Shown: positions 1 through 8,003, counted from the stretch's first letter. The stretch: DNA of 52,802 nt from Spirochaetales bacterium (GCA_029098225.1 JAQXNX010000029.1:1-52802), one strand, 5' to 3'. Notes: generated by a model from the letters alone, not told the origin. A program made the numbers and translations.

Positions 1-1
1 A

Positions 2-106
2 AAAGAAGTTACAGCTTCGAACATTACCCGTCCAAAGATTTTATTCCGTCCGTCGATCAAACTGAAGGATAAAATCAAAAGGACAAGCTTTGTTCAAAGT
101 AAGTAA
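2..106 (+). CDS. Possible 3' end of a gene entering from the left
   Basis: One plus-strand frame is open from the window edge to a TAA at 104-106 and encodes about 34 residues rich in Lys, Arg and Ser (ends TSFVQSK). The other two plus frames stop earlier. A strong terminator hairpin starts about 40 nt downstream, which fits the end of a transcription unit. The fragment is too short to assign a family, and it could be non-coding. Confidence 0.35.
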   Translation, partial: KEVTASNITRPKILFRPSIKLKDKIKRTSFVQSK

Positions 107-143
107 TGAACAGTAAACTGCATGGCTCACAGAATTGAGCCTT

Positions 144-206
144 CCAGCTGACTGCATATTTTAATTATATCAGACATAATTAAAATTGCAAGCAGCTGGA
201 TTTTTT
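144..206 (+). terminator. Intrinsic terminator with long stem
   Basis: CCAGCTG (144-150) pairs with CAGCTGG (193-199). The stem continues inward through a nearly complementary AT-rich ATTTTAATTAT/ATAATTAAAAT segment and is followed by a T run (201-206). It would end transcription of the gene entering from the left. A smaller GGCTCA/TGAGCC hairpin (about 124-141) lies just before it. Confidence 0.75.
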
Positions 207-240
207 ATATTCCGGAGAATTTTTGCCAGTGCAAAAATTG

Positions 241-340
241 ATTTATCCTTTACCTAAATCAATTTATCCTTACTGTAAATTCATTTATGGTAAGGATAAA
301 CCAAAATACAGTAAGGATAAATGAATTTATGTTTACTGTA
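241..340. repeat. AT-rich inverted and direct repeat block
   Basis: The 11-mer GTAAGGATAAA occurs at 290-300 and 311-321 and in inverted form at 263-273; a partial inverted copy sits at 241-253. AAATTCATTTAT (277-288) pairs with ATAAATGAATTT (317-328). The block lies downstream of the acetyltransferase gene and overlaps its last codons. It could act as a terminator for the minus-strand operon or be a remnant of a mobile repeat. Confidence 0.6.
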
Positions 341-1289
341 TTTGGAATTTGGCAGGAGAAAATTTAATTCTCCATGTCTGATAAACATTTGTTCTTCCGC
401 CGAAGCCTTCTTTCTGGCTTATAAGCCCTTCATTTAAGAAGTGGCCTGCATCTTCCGTTGAAATACCAAAATCTAACCATTTTTTTGAGGTCTTAAACAT
501 TTCAATAAGGGTAGCAATAGTAAAATCAAGAGCCCCAATTTCACGAGCCAGTTCACTGGCAGCCATATACTGAGTGTGGACTACATTATCATAAATAAAC
601 AAAACAGTTCCTGCTATTAATTTATTTTGATACATAGCAGCAAAAAGCTTTATATTTTCTGGGAAATACCCCTGCAACAAATGAAGTTCTTCAGCAGTAT
701 GAACAGCTTTTGTTCCGTGTCTTTCCTGTAAAACAGAATTTTCCAGATCTATAAAAGCTTCAAAATCAGTTGATTCCTGAATTACTACACCTTCCCTTCT
801 TGCACGTCCAACCTGAGCTTTTCTTCCTTTTGGCATTTTTAATGGATTTGCTAAATCAACTACCGTAGAAGCCTCAACCTTTAAAACTTCCGCATTATTT
901 AAAAATAAAGAATACAAATCCTCTTCTGCCGGCTGTTTATGATAAATATGAGGAATATGTTTATATATTATTTCTTTAATTCCGTTTGCAGCAGCGTATT
1001 CCTTCAGGGCTGTAAAACAGTCATTCATGTGATGCTGCTTCATGTCATTGCCGGTGATAAAGCCGCCGTATGTCAGCCCGCCGTGCGAAGAAAGAACTCC
1101 GTCTTTTATACTTGCAGGAAATATTGCAACTAATTTTTCTTCATCATAAAAAAGAAGTGAATTATCTGTAAAACGGTCTTTATGATATTCCATAAAATTA
1201 CGGTTGAACATAAAGATTCCATTTTTGGAATTCTGAATGAAAGAATTCCAGAGGTCTTTATCATTGTCTGTATATTTTTTTACTATCAT
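333..1289 (-). CDS. GNAT/FemAB-like N-acetyltransferase
   Basis: This is a 318-aa protein resembling the BioF2-like/FemAB branch of the GNAT fold, which moves acyl or aminoacyl groups onto sugars, peptides or amines. The C-terminal half holds the typical strand-turn pattern (KLIAGTVLFIYDNVVHTQYMA, about residues 224-244) and a WLDFGIS motif near residue 273. There is no signal peptide or membrane segment, so it should be cytoplasmic. Its ATG overlaps the end of the 145-aa gene by 4 nt, placing it last in the operon with the sugar ketoisomerase. It may therefore N-acetylate an amino sugar, as FdtC does, but that role is inferred from context only. Confidence 0.7.
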   Translation of the reverse strand: MIVKKYTDNDKDLWNSFIQNSKNGIFMFNRNFMEYHKDRFTDNSLLFYDEEKLVAIFPASIKDGVLSSHGGLTYGGFITGNDMKQHHMNDCFTALKEYAAANGIKEIIYKHIPHIYHKQPAEEDLYSLFLNNAEVLKVEASTVVDLANPLKMPKGRKAQVGRARREGVVIQESTDFEAFIDLENSVLQERHGTKAVHTAEELHLLQGYFPENIKLFAAMYQNKLIAGTVLFIYDNVVHTQYMAASELAREIGALDFTIATLIEMFKTSKKWLDFGISTEDAGHFLNEGLISQKEGFGGRTNVYQTWRIKFSPAKFQIQ

Positions 1290-1723
1290 ATTATTTTTTC
1301 CATAATCAATTGATTTATTTTACTTATATCTGCTTCATGCATTAAAGAATAATTAGAAAGTAATAATTCAAGAGAATAATTACTTAGAATTTCTGAGAAA
1401 GAAATTGCATTTTTCCATTGACAATATGCAAGTACATATCCACTCCAGAATTCTGCCTGCGGATAATAAGGCTCAGAAAGACTTTCTGAAATTTGAGAAG
1501 AAACATCTGTATTTTCTAAACATATTTTTGCAAGTTCCAGGCCAGACTTTCCACATAAAAAATCAGGATTTCCTATTTCAATCTGATGTGGAATAATTGA
1601 TTCAAGAAATTTTTTCTGAACTTCTTCTGGAGAAAACTTCATGTTACACAGCATGAACTGAAAGAAAAAACCAAGATTCTTCTGTACATCAGCAAGATAA
1701 GATTCATCATAACTTGATTTCAT
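1286..1723 (-). CDS. 145-aa partner of the DUF3990 protein
   Basis: This 145-aa cytoplasmic protein has no signal peptide and no catalytic motif I can name. Visible landmarks are YLADVQKNLGFFFQFML near the N-terminus, GNPDFLCGKSGLELA mid-protein and EFWSGYVLAYCQWK near residues 92-105. I recall similar proteins (PEYWxGWxLAYYQW motif) beside DUF3990 genes in Clostridia and treponemes; that is recall, not a search. Its ATG lies 17 nt inside the 3' end of the DUF3990 gene, so the two are translationally coupled. It could be an antitoxin-like partner; its function is unknown. Confidence 0.6.
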   Translation of the reverse strand: MKSSYDESYLADVQKNLGFFFQFMLCNMKFSPEEVQKKFLESIIPHQIEIGNPDFLCGKSGLELAKICLENTDVSSQISESLSEPYYPQAEFWSGYVLAYCQWKNAISFSEILSNYSLELLLSNYSLMHEADISKINQLIMEKII

Positions 1724-2378
1724 TTAATAACTCCGGTTTTCTTACAATATCAATTAAATATATAGAATCTTCAGAATCAGTAAGTTTTCTTAAATTTTCT
1801 AAATATTCTTTTCTGGCTGAAGAATCTCTTGCTTTATATTTAGGAAAATAAATTTTACAATCTGCTTTTTCTGATTTTATATATTTTATAGATTCAAAAG
1901 ATTTTTGTGATTTCAAAACAACTTGAATTCCTAAAGAACCAAGTTTCATAGAGCTTGCCAATGCTTGAACAGGAATAATATTTTCCAGAAAATCACTTGC
2001 AAAAGAAAAATATGAATCATTAGCTCTATATCCGCAGATTACATCATATTCTTTATAATTAATTGAAAATTTATTTATAAGAAAATCAAGATTGCTTCTT
2101 CCCGCTGGTGACTTAGGTACAAAAATTCGATTCTGCATCAGTATCGAAAGCCAATGAAGAATGCTGAAATTATCTTCAGAAAGATTTAGTATTTTAAGAT
2201 TTTCAGTATCAAGTTCGTAACAATTAGCATATCCATCATTATTTTTCTGACAAGCCCATTCCTTAGCAAGTTCTTCAGATTCTGTACAATAAAAACCCAG
2301 ACCGTAATCATTTTTTGGATTTCCAAAACCAAACAGAGGATTCTTTATAATGTCTGAAGAACCATGAAAAATCTGCAA
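1707..2378 (-). CDS. DUF3990 family protein (ADP-ribosyltransferase-like)
   Basis: The 223-aa product starts MQIFHGSS and has NDYGLGFYCTESEELAKEW at about residues 23-41, the hallmark HGS plus DxGxGFYxT and AxxW pattern of DUF3990. I recall that Pfam places this family in the ADP-ribosyltransferase fold clan. A second short conserved stretch, EYDVICGYRANDSYFSF, lies near residues 112-128. The start is a TTG at 2376-2378, with a GGAGA ribosome binding site inside the end of the upstream cupin gene. The partner gene overlaps its 3' end. A second DUF3990 protein, with a different partner family, lies at 45414-45908. A toxin role is possible but unproven. Confidence 0.75.
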   Translation of the reverse strand: MQIFHGSSDIIKNPLFGFGNPKNDYGLGFYCTESEELAKEWACQKNNDGYANCYELDTENLKILNLSEDNFSILHWLSILMQNRIFVPKSPAGRSNLDFLINKFSINYKEYDVICGYRANDSYFSFASDFLENIIPVQALASSMKLGSLGIQVVLKSQKSFESIKYIKSEKADCKIYFPKYKARDSSARKEYLENLRKLTDSEDSIYLIDIVRKPELLNEIKL

Positions 2379-2783
2379 TTAATTATTCTCCTTCAAACTT
2401 TTCAAGAATTCATCATAATTCCTGATATATTCTTTTTCATCGTAGAATTCACTGGCAAGAACTACAAGCTTGCAGCCGTAAGAAAAATCATGCATTTCTC
2501 GCCACATGTTTTTGCCTATGTATAATCCAACGTCCGGACGGTTCAGGAGAACTTCTTCACGAGTTTTTCCATCATCAAGGACAAAACGGCAGGCTCCATC
2601 CATTGCAATAATTATCTGTTCAAGATTTTTATGAGCATGAAAGCCGCGAGATTCATTTGGCAATGTATCGAACATATAATAAACGCGTTTAACTTCAAAA
2701 GGAATTTCCTTGTTGTTTTCCAGAGCAATAAGCTTTCCGCGGGAATCTCCGTGAATGTCGAAGTTTATTAATTTGTAATTCAT
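2379..2783 (-). CDS. FdtA/QdtA-type dTDP-sugar 3,4-ketoisomerase (cupin)
   Basis: This 134-aa WxcM-like cupin converts dTDP-4-keto-6-deoxyglucose to the 3-keto isomer on the way to dTDP-3-amino sugars. Family signatures are FDIHGDSRGKLIALE (about residues 8-22), the catalytic/metal region GFHAHKNLEQIIIA (47-60), and the C-terminal EFYDEKEYIRNYDEFL. The length is normal. The FdtB/QdtB aminotransferase that should use the product is absent, and a nucleotidyltransferase remnant lies just upstream. The pathway therefore appears incomplete here, unless the rest is encoded elsewhere. It is translated ahead of the DUF3990 gene in the same operon. Confidence 0.85.
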   Translation of the reverse strand: MNYKLINFDIHGDSRGKLIALENNKEIPFEVKRVYYMFDTLPNESRGFHAHKNLEQIIIAMDGACRFVLDDGKTREEVLLNRPDVGLYIGKNMWREMHDFSYGCKLVVLASEFYDEKEYIRNYDEFLKSLKENN

Positions 2784-2795
2784 AGTTTAATAATA

Positions 2796-2955
2796 CTATC
2801 GTAACCTTAGAAAATCTACAATTTTTTGAGAAACATTCGGATAATTAAGCATTATTTTTTGTTTTAGGACAGGATTATTCATATGGTTTTGGAATGAGTT
2901 TTGTTTCTTCTCCAAATCGGGTTCCCATTCCACCGGCAAGAATTAATGTCTGCAT
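2796..2955 (-). pseudogene. Nucleotidyltransferase remnant (sugar-1-P type)
   Basis: From an ATG at 2953-2955 the minus strand encodes MQTLILAGGMGTRFGEETK and then IPKPYE followed by a stop (TAA 2875-2877). This is the N-terminal signature of RfbF/RmlA-type sugar-phosphate nucleotidyltransferases (LAGGxGTRxxEET..PKP). After a shift of frame, another 28 codons (2799-2882) read NNPVLKQKIMLNYP, reminiscent of the GKPILxHIMxxY that follows in RfbF-type enzymes, and then end at TAG 2796-2798. Only about 50 of the expected 250 or more residues remain. This is a decayed gene, or a deletion joining two gene ends. Confidence 0.7.
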
Positions 2956-3000
2956 ATAATTAAAATATCATAAAAAAATAAAAGTATCTATATTTGTAAT

Positions 3001-3297
3001 CTAGTTTCTTTTATATTTACTTACATCAATAGGCTCTAGAACGGTTTTTAAGGAAGCCTTTACAGACGGATTGTCTGTATTTAAATAATCAATATTATTC
3101 TTGAATTTTGATTTAAGACCTGTAATGAATTCATCTGCCCAGGAAGGTGCAAGCATTTTTACATTTTGAAAATCCAATACTATATTTTCATTAGAATTAA
3201 GACCGTCAAAAATATATGCTGATGCTCCCATTATTGCTTCGCGTCCTGCAGGTCTAGACATAAGCATTTCTCCAAATGAAGACATATCTACTACCAT
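3001..3297 (-). CDS. DUF4325 (STAS-like) protein
   Basis: This 98-aa protein has the STAS-like DUF4325 pattern: a short N-terminal region with RPAGREAI, then IVLDFQNVKMLAPSWADEFI (about residues 39-58), which resembles the strand-helix core of anti-sigma-factor antagonists. In other genomes such proteins are encoded next to a GHKL/HATPase-like protein. Here the preceding reading frame is a remnant of exactly such an ATPase, whose stop codon abuts this ATG directly (TAAATG). The gene looks intact but has lost its full-length partner in this window, so it may be a relic of a switch module. Confidence 0.75.
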   Translation of the reverse strand: MVVDMSSFGEMLMSRPAGREAIMGASAYIFDGLNSNENIVLDFQNVKMLAPSWADEFITGLKSKFKNNIDYLNTDNPSVKASLKTVLEPIDVSKYKRN

Positions 3298-3537
3298 TTA
3301 AAACTCCTTACAAGACAAAATACAAAAACATCCATTGAAAATAAATTCTGATATTTCAAAAGAATACCCGTTTTTATCAGCCTTACAAATTGCATTTCCT
3401 GAATGATAATATAGACTCCAATTATTTTCAACGATTGAAGATATAGTAAACTTTAATCCGTTTCCACGTAATTCAGGAGCCCTACCAGATACAGGTTTTG
3501 TAAAAGCAGTTTCTATTGCCGTCCTATCATTAGTTAC
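3298..3537 (-). pseudogene. 5'-truncated HATPase-like partner of DUF4325
   Basis: The minus strand is open from just after a TAA at 3538-3540 to the TAA at 3298-3300 and encodes about 79 residues with no start codon in a sensible place. It reads TNDRTAIETAFTKPVSG, then RAPELRGNGLKFTISSIVE. The RGNGL segment matches the G2 box (G-x-G-L) of histidine-kinase-like ATPases of the kind paired with DUF4325. The N-box and G1 box are missing, so this is the C-terminal stump of a larger gene. The break at about 3540 lies just before the transporter promoter, which marks a deletion junction. Confidence 0.65.
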
Positions 3538-3554
3538 TTAAGCCCTCCCCCTCC

Positions 3555-3583
3555 TTGCAACTCCCCATTTATAACATTATAAT
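3555..3583 (+). promoter_or_regulatory. Sigma70-type promoter of the AspT-like transporter gene
   Basis: TTGCAA (3555-3560), a 17-nt spacer and a perfect TATAAT (3578-3583). Transcription would start near 3590, just before the AGAGG ribosome binding site. The TTG at 3555 overlaps the -35 box, so it cannot be the start codon. Confidence 0.75.
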
Positions 3584-3602
3584 GCACAACAGAGGTATAA
3601 CA

Positions 3603-4823
3603 ATGGTTCTTTTTGGTGGAATCTTATCAATTAAGACAATCAGTTTTTTAGTTTTCTGTGTATTCGTAATCGCTGGATTAGGATACCTGCTTGGCAGAAT
3701 CACTATTAAAGGTGTTTCTTTGGGAACTGCGGGCGTTTTTATTGTTGCCCTTTTGTTTGGTGCTTTCCTGTATTCTCCGCTTAAAGCTCAGTTAATGGCT
3801 GGCAGCGAGTCTTACGTAAAGAATGCCCTTAAGATTGTTGAAAATCTTGGTTTAATTCTTTTTGTTACATCGGTTGGTTTTATTGCCGGTCCAAGCTTCT
3901 TTGGAGATTTAAAGAAGAACTTTAAATCTTACATTCTGCTTGGTGTAATCATCATTTTGATTGGTGGTCTTTCTTGTGCCGGTTGTATTGTATTTGATAA
4001 TAAGATTTTTGGACGTGATCTTGAAGAAGCAGGTGCTATGCTTGTTGGTCTTCTTTCAGGTTCTCTTACTTCTACTCCGGCATTCTCTGCTGCAAAAGCA
4101 ACTGTTAATCAGGCTGGAGATCTTGAAGATGTAGTTGCTGTAGGTCACGGAATTGCTTACCTCTTTGGTGTAGTTGGTGTTGTTCTTTTTGTTCAGCTTG
4201 TTCCAAAGTTTACAAAGGCAAATATGGATGAAGAACGTGCTAAGCTTTCTGAATCTGCTCCGGAAGCTCCATCTAAACTCAACGGATCTGAACTTGAGCT
4301 TGATCCATTCGGATTCTGTGCCTTCTCTATTGTTGCTGTTCTTGGAGTTTTCTTTGGTTCCTTCAAATTCGGAAACTTTTCTCTTACAACAACAGGCGGA
4401 TGTCTTATTCTTTCATTAGTTTTCGGTCACTTCCAGAAAATTGGTAAAGTAAGCATTATGCCACAGGAAGCTACTCTTAAAGTATTCCGTGAACTTGGTC
4501 TTATGCTCTTCCTTATTGGTGCCGGTGTAGCAGGTGGTGCAAGCTTTGTTGAACACTTCCAGTGGATATACTTTATTTACGGAATTATTATGACTCTTCT
4601 TCCAATGATCATCGGATTCATTTTTGCAAGATTCGTATTAAAGCTCAACCTTTTGAACAATCTTGGTTCAATCTGCGGTGGTATGACTTCTACTCCGGCT
4701 CTCGGAACTTTGATTTCAACAGCAGGAACAGAAAAAGTAGCAGGCGCATACGCTTCAACATATCCAATCGCACTTGTTGCTGTAGTTCTTGTTTCTCAGT
4801 TCCTGATTATAATTTTCAGATAA
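3603..4823 (+). CDS. AspT/YidE-type membrane transporter, short form
   Basis: This is a 406-aa inner-membrane protein with about 10 hydrophobic helices in two homologous halves. Each half carries the family signature: LSGSLTSTPAFSAA in the first and CGGMTSTPALGTL in the second. These belong to the aspartate:alanine exchanger family (AspT, YidE/YbjL duplication). Full-length relatives are about 550 aa with two cytosolic TrkA_C domains between the halves; here that region is only a short charged loop (DEERAKLSESAPEAPSK), so regulation by TrkA_C is absent. The ATG at 3603 is chosen because it has an AGAGG site and lies downstream of the promoter. The substrate is unknown, probably an amino or carboxylic acid. 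Confidence 0.8.
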   Translation: MVLFGGILSIKTISFLVFCVFVIAGLGYLLGRITIKGVSLGTAGVFIVALLFGAFLYSPLKAQLMAGSESYVKNALKIVENLGLILFVTSVGFIAGPSFFGDLKKNFKSYILLGVIIILIGGLSCAGCIVFDNKIFGRDLEEAGAMLVGLLSGSLTSTPAFSAAKATVNQAGDLEDVVAVGHGIAYLFGVVGVVLFVQLVPKFTKANMDEERAKLSESAPEAPSKLNGSELELDPFGFCAFSIVAVLGVFFGSFKFGNFSLTTTGGCLILSLVFGHFQKIGKVSIMPQEATLKVFRELGLMLFLIGAGVAGGASFVEHFQWIYFIYGIIMTLLPMIIGFIFARFVLKLNLLNNLGSICGGMTSTPALGTLISTAGTEKVAGAYASTYPIALVAVVLVSQFLIIIFR

Positions 4824-4829
4824 GCCTGT

Positions 4830-4912
4830 AAGCAAAGGCTGTTTCTAAAAGCCCGGAAGTCAGTTTTATCAAATAATAAATGATAAAAAAAAACTTCCGG
4901 TCGAGCCTTTGT
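4830..4912 (+). terminator. Nested terminator hairpin after the transporter gene
   Basis: CCGGAAGT (4853-4860) pairs with ACTTCCGG (4893-4900), with an inner TTTTATCA/TGATAAAA stem. An outer AGCAAAGGCT/AGCCTTTG pair extends it. There is no long T run after it, so ending may rely on the outer stem or on the repeat that follows. Confidence 0.55.
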
Positions 4913-5013
4913 CTTTCAAAACCGCACGCTCGCGTGCTACACGCTACAGTGCCTTGTAATTATATACGTTGCCGCTCGCGCGGCAGCACTGTAGAGTGTT
5001 TTTGAAAGCCAAA
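4908..5013. repeat. Cloverleaf-like intergenic repeat, copy A
   Basis: The outer stem is CTTTCAAAA (4913-4921) with TTTTGAAAG (5000-5008), extended by TTTG/CAAA. Inside are hairpin GCACGC-TC-GCGTGC (4924-4937), stem CTACAGTGC (4944-4952) with GCACTGTAG (4986-4994), and hairpin TGCCGC-TCGC-GCGGCA (4970-4985). Copy B (9338-9476) has the same plan with different but still paired bases, and copy C (26498-26524) repeats the right half. It sits between two convergent genes. Confidence 0.75.
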
Positions 5014-5075
5014 TCTCTCCCTCACGTTTTTTATTATTTTCAATGTACAAACCTGATTTCCGTTCTCAGAAAGCA

Positions 5076-7991
5076 TCATTTGCTTGTCATGTTTACAACG
5101 CCGTCCCAGTTTTCTGGAACTCCTTTTTCAATGAATGTTTTACATCGCTCTGCAAATACAAGCGAGGTTGGGTCGCCGCCTTCCATCTTATCTGCCTTAG
5201 TAAATAACTTAAGTGCTTCTTTAAAATCCCGATTAAGATATTTATCAAGTCCAGAATGGAAAAGTTCAATCTTTTCGAATTCATAATCCTTCATTTCATC
5301 TGCAAAGCCCACAACATTATATAACTGAACAGGTGTTGAACGTCCTACAACACGGCATTTATCCAGTCTGCGGACAATTATCTTATCCTTATTTGCGCCG
5401 GTATTGGCCATATTCCAGGTTTCGTCACTGCACATAATCCAGGAATTATATGCCTTATTAACGCCTTCAAGCCGGCTTGCCAGGTTTACTGTATCTCCAA
5501 TCATTGTGTAATTTAATTTACTGAAGCTTTCGGTTTTACTTCCCATAAGGCCAACAAATGCTTCGCCGGAATTTACACCAATTCTTGTCTGCAGCGGCTT
5601 TAACTGAATAATTTCTGATTTTCCACCGGCTCCGGTAATTTCTACCGGCTCAAATAATTGCGAATGTGTTTTGTTAAATTCAACCTCTACTTTCTTCATT
5701 TTTAATGCTGAATCAAGACACAGGTAAGCCCACTCTTCCGGTGTATGAAGGTTTGTAGGGTCAGGTGCTCCGAACATAGAAATAATTGCATCACCTTCGT
5801 ATTTATCAATATTTCCGCCGTTTTTAAGTATTTCATCAGACATATGCCCAAGATAGTCATTTAATATTTCAATAAGTTTATTCGGGCCGTCCTCTCCATA
5901 AATTTTTCCAATGCTTTCACTTAAAGTAGAAAATTTCTGAATATCTGAGAAAAGTGCCGTAATGCATTTTTTCTGACCTTCAGTTTTAAAAGCTTCCGGA
6001 TTTTTACGGAGCTCTTCTACTGTATCTTTATTAGCAAAAGAAGCCGCAATCTGGGTAATAAAATGTTTTTCTTTATAGCTTAAGAAGAACCTGTAAGAAA
6101 TTCCCGCAAGAAGCTCTGCAGCAAGATAAATTATAATTCCAATAAACGGAATGTAATAATTTGAAAAGACAAATAATGCTCCCCAGATTAAACAGTAAAC
6201 AAAATAGCAGATAAAGCCCGTTAAATTCTGAAAAAGATTTGAACGGTTTATAAAAATCAGCAGAACAAAAGAAAGAATTACTGCAAAAATAAATCCGATT
6301 TTCCAGTTTACCCAGGTTATAAAATTCTGATTTACAAGCGTATTTAAAATATTTGCGTGAACTCCAACGTTCATGAATTTCTTTTCCAGCGGGGTTGCTC
6401 CGTTATCTGTTGTTGAAGTTGCTGTATTACCAATTATACACCAGGAGCCGTTATATAAAGTTTTTAACTCTTTATTCAGTTCAAGATAGGCGTCTATGTA
6501 TAAAAGATTGCCAAAATCCTCTTCCATATCAGACATTATCTGACTAATTATTTCATAGTCTACAAATTCAGACAGAGAATTCAGCCTGTTTTGAATTTCG
6601 GGAAGATAATCTTTATTATAAAAGGCTTTTGCGGCAGAATAAAATTCATTTCTTAAAGAAAAATAATACTCATAAGCTTCATCAGAAATCCCGTCAATTA
6701 TATTTCCATCTTCTGAATAACCTGTGCAAAGCGAGAGCAGCTGATTTTTTGTCTCTGCAATCTGAGCATATAAATCTAATAAATCAAGTGCATCATCATA
6801 ATATTCAAGCGGAAGACCGTCTTCTCCAATTATAACCTGAGACGCAATATTTCGTAAGGCAATAATTATATTTTCTTCCATAAAATCAAGATTTATAAGA
6901 TTAAAAATTGAATCATTATTAAAGCTTTCTTCGCATGAGCCTCTTCTCCAGTTTATTAAAATTCTTCCGTAAGGATCTACAGGAATTTTAATATCGCCGG
7001 TTTCGTTTGTTAAAGGATTTACAGCATCTTTTATTATATAACAGTCTTTTTTTCTTATTACTTTTGAAGCCTGAACTATGTCTAAAAATGGACCAAAGGC
7101 AAGCTGAGGTATGTATTTTCCTTTATACTCAAATAAAAGCTCCATTCTGCGGCGCACACCGTCTGAATCTATTACCGAATTGGTAAAGCTTGCTCCATGT
7201 GCACGCGAAAGAAGTTTATTCAACGCCGGAGTAAAGCCTCTTTCTTCTTCTGATTCTTTAAGCGTTAACTCATTTCCTTTAAGTATTAATGAATCAGGAT
7301 CTTCCACGCGGCTATAAAGGATTCTAGCCTTTATATAATCAATATCTTCCTTTGAAATTTCATAACCAAGATTTTCGTGATTGATTGTAAGGTAGGAATC
7401 TCCAAAAAACTGAAGGCTTTCTGCAAAATATTCATCATTATCGCGGGCAATATTGTTGTTTACAAAATCTATAAGATTATCAAATTCAGGATGTATATTT
7501 TCTGTAACAAGCATATCAGAAAGCTCAAGAATTTCGTCCTTTGAATAATAGCCGCTTACGGCAGCCTGTGCCATCTGATCAACTAATTCAGAAACTGTAT
7601 CAGAAGTATTTAAAATTGACTGTGCAATACTCTGCTCTGCACTCGGATTAATTCCGTTTTTAGAAGGAGAAATATACTCAACATCGAATATTGCTTTTTG
7701 TGCACCAAGCTCGCGTAAACGCAAAAGTGCATCTGCAATTACATCTCGTGTCCACGGCCATTCGCCAAGCGCTTTTATTGAAGTATCATCTATTTTTACA
7801 AGAACAATTTTTTCGCTGACAGGAGGTTCTTTTCTAAAATGAAAAAGTGCATCGTATAAACGGAAATCAAGCTTTTGAAAGATATTTAAGCCCAGAAAAA
7901 TACAAAAAACTAAGCTGACGAGAATTTTAATTAATAAAGGAATTGCAAGCTTATGATTTTTTTTCGTATTGATAAATTTCTTTATTTTCAT
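5076..7991 (-). CDS. CHASE2-domain class III adenylate cyclase
   Basis: This 971-aa membrane enzyme should make cAMP from ATP in response to an extracytoplasmic signal. After one N-terminal helix (about residues 17-37) comes a large CHASE2 sensor (KIVLVKIDDTSI, WPWTRDVIA), interrupted by a long insert. About three helices follow at roughly 575-650, then the catalytic domain at about 675-890. Metal-binding Asp683 (FSDIQ) and Asp734 (YEGDA) are present. Lys730 and Asp833 (MIGDTVNLASRLE) are the residues that favour adenine over guanine. A C-terminal TPR-like helical tail (about 891-971) is common in treponemal cyclases. The start is 12 nt after rnc with no clear ribosome binding site. A weak TTGCGT-N18-TATGAT promoter overlaps the end of rnc. 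Confidence 0.92.
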   Translation of the reverse strand: MKIKKFINTKKNHKLAIPLLIKILVSLVFCIFLGLNIFQKLDFRLYDALFHFRKEPPVSEKIVLVKIDDTSIKALGEWPWTRDVIADALLRLRELGAQKAIFDVEYISPSKNGINPSAEQSIAQSILNTSDTVSELVDQMAQAAVSGYYSKDEILELSDMLVTENIHPEFDNLIDFVNNNIARDNDEYFAESLQFFGDSYLTINHENLGYEISKEDIDYIKARILYSRVEDPDSLILKGNELTLKESEEERGFTPALNKLLSRAHGASFTNSVIDSDGVRRRMELLFEYKGKYIPQLAFGPFLDIVQASKVIRKKDCYIIKDAVNPLTNETGDIKIPVDPYGRILINWRRGSCEESFNNDSIFNLINLDFMEENIIIALRNIASQVIIGEDGLPLEYYDDALDLLDLYAQIAETKNQLLSLCTGYSEDGNIIDGISDEAYEYYFSLRNEFYSAAKAFYNKDYLPEIQNRLNSLSEFVDYEIISQIMSDMEEDFGNLLYIDAYLELNKELKTLYNGSWCIIGNTATSTTDNGATPLEKKFMNVGVHANILNTLVNQNFITWVNWKIGFIFAVILSFVLLIFINRSNLFQNLTGFICYFVYCLIWGALFVFSNYYIPFIGIIIYLAAELLAGISYRFFLSYKEKHFITQIAASFANKDTVEELRKNPEAFKTEGQKKCITALFSDIQKFSTLSESIGKIYGEDGPNKLIEILNDYLGHMSDEILKNGGNIDKYEGDAIISMFGAPDPTNLHTPEEWAYLCLDSALKMKKVEVEFNKTHSQLFEPVEITGAGGKSEIIQLKPLQTRIGVNSGEAFVGLMGSKTESFSKLNYTMIGDTVNLASRLEGVNKAYNSWIMCSDETWNMANTGANKDKIIVRRLDKCRVVGRSTPVQLYNVVGFADEMKDYEFEKIELFHSGLDKYLNRDFKEALKLFTKADKMEGGDPTSLVFAERCKTFIEKGVPENWDGVVNMTSK

Positions 7992-8003
7992 AAAAAAATT
8001 GTA

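Noticed and set aside
241..340. CRISPR array
   Set aside because: The repeats are only 11-12 bp, partly inverted and without equal spacers; no cas genes occur in the window.
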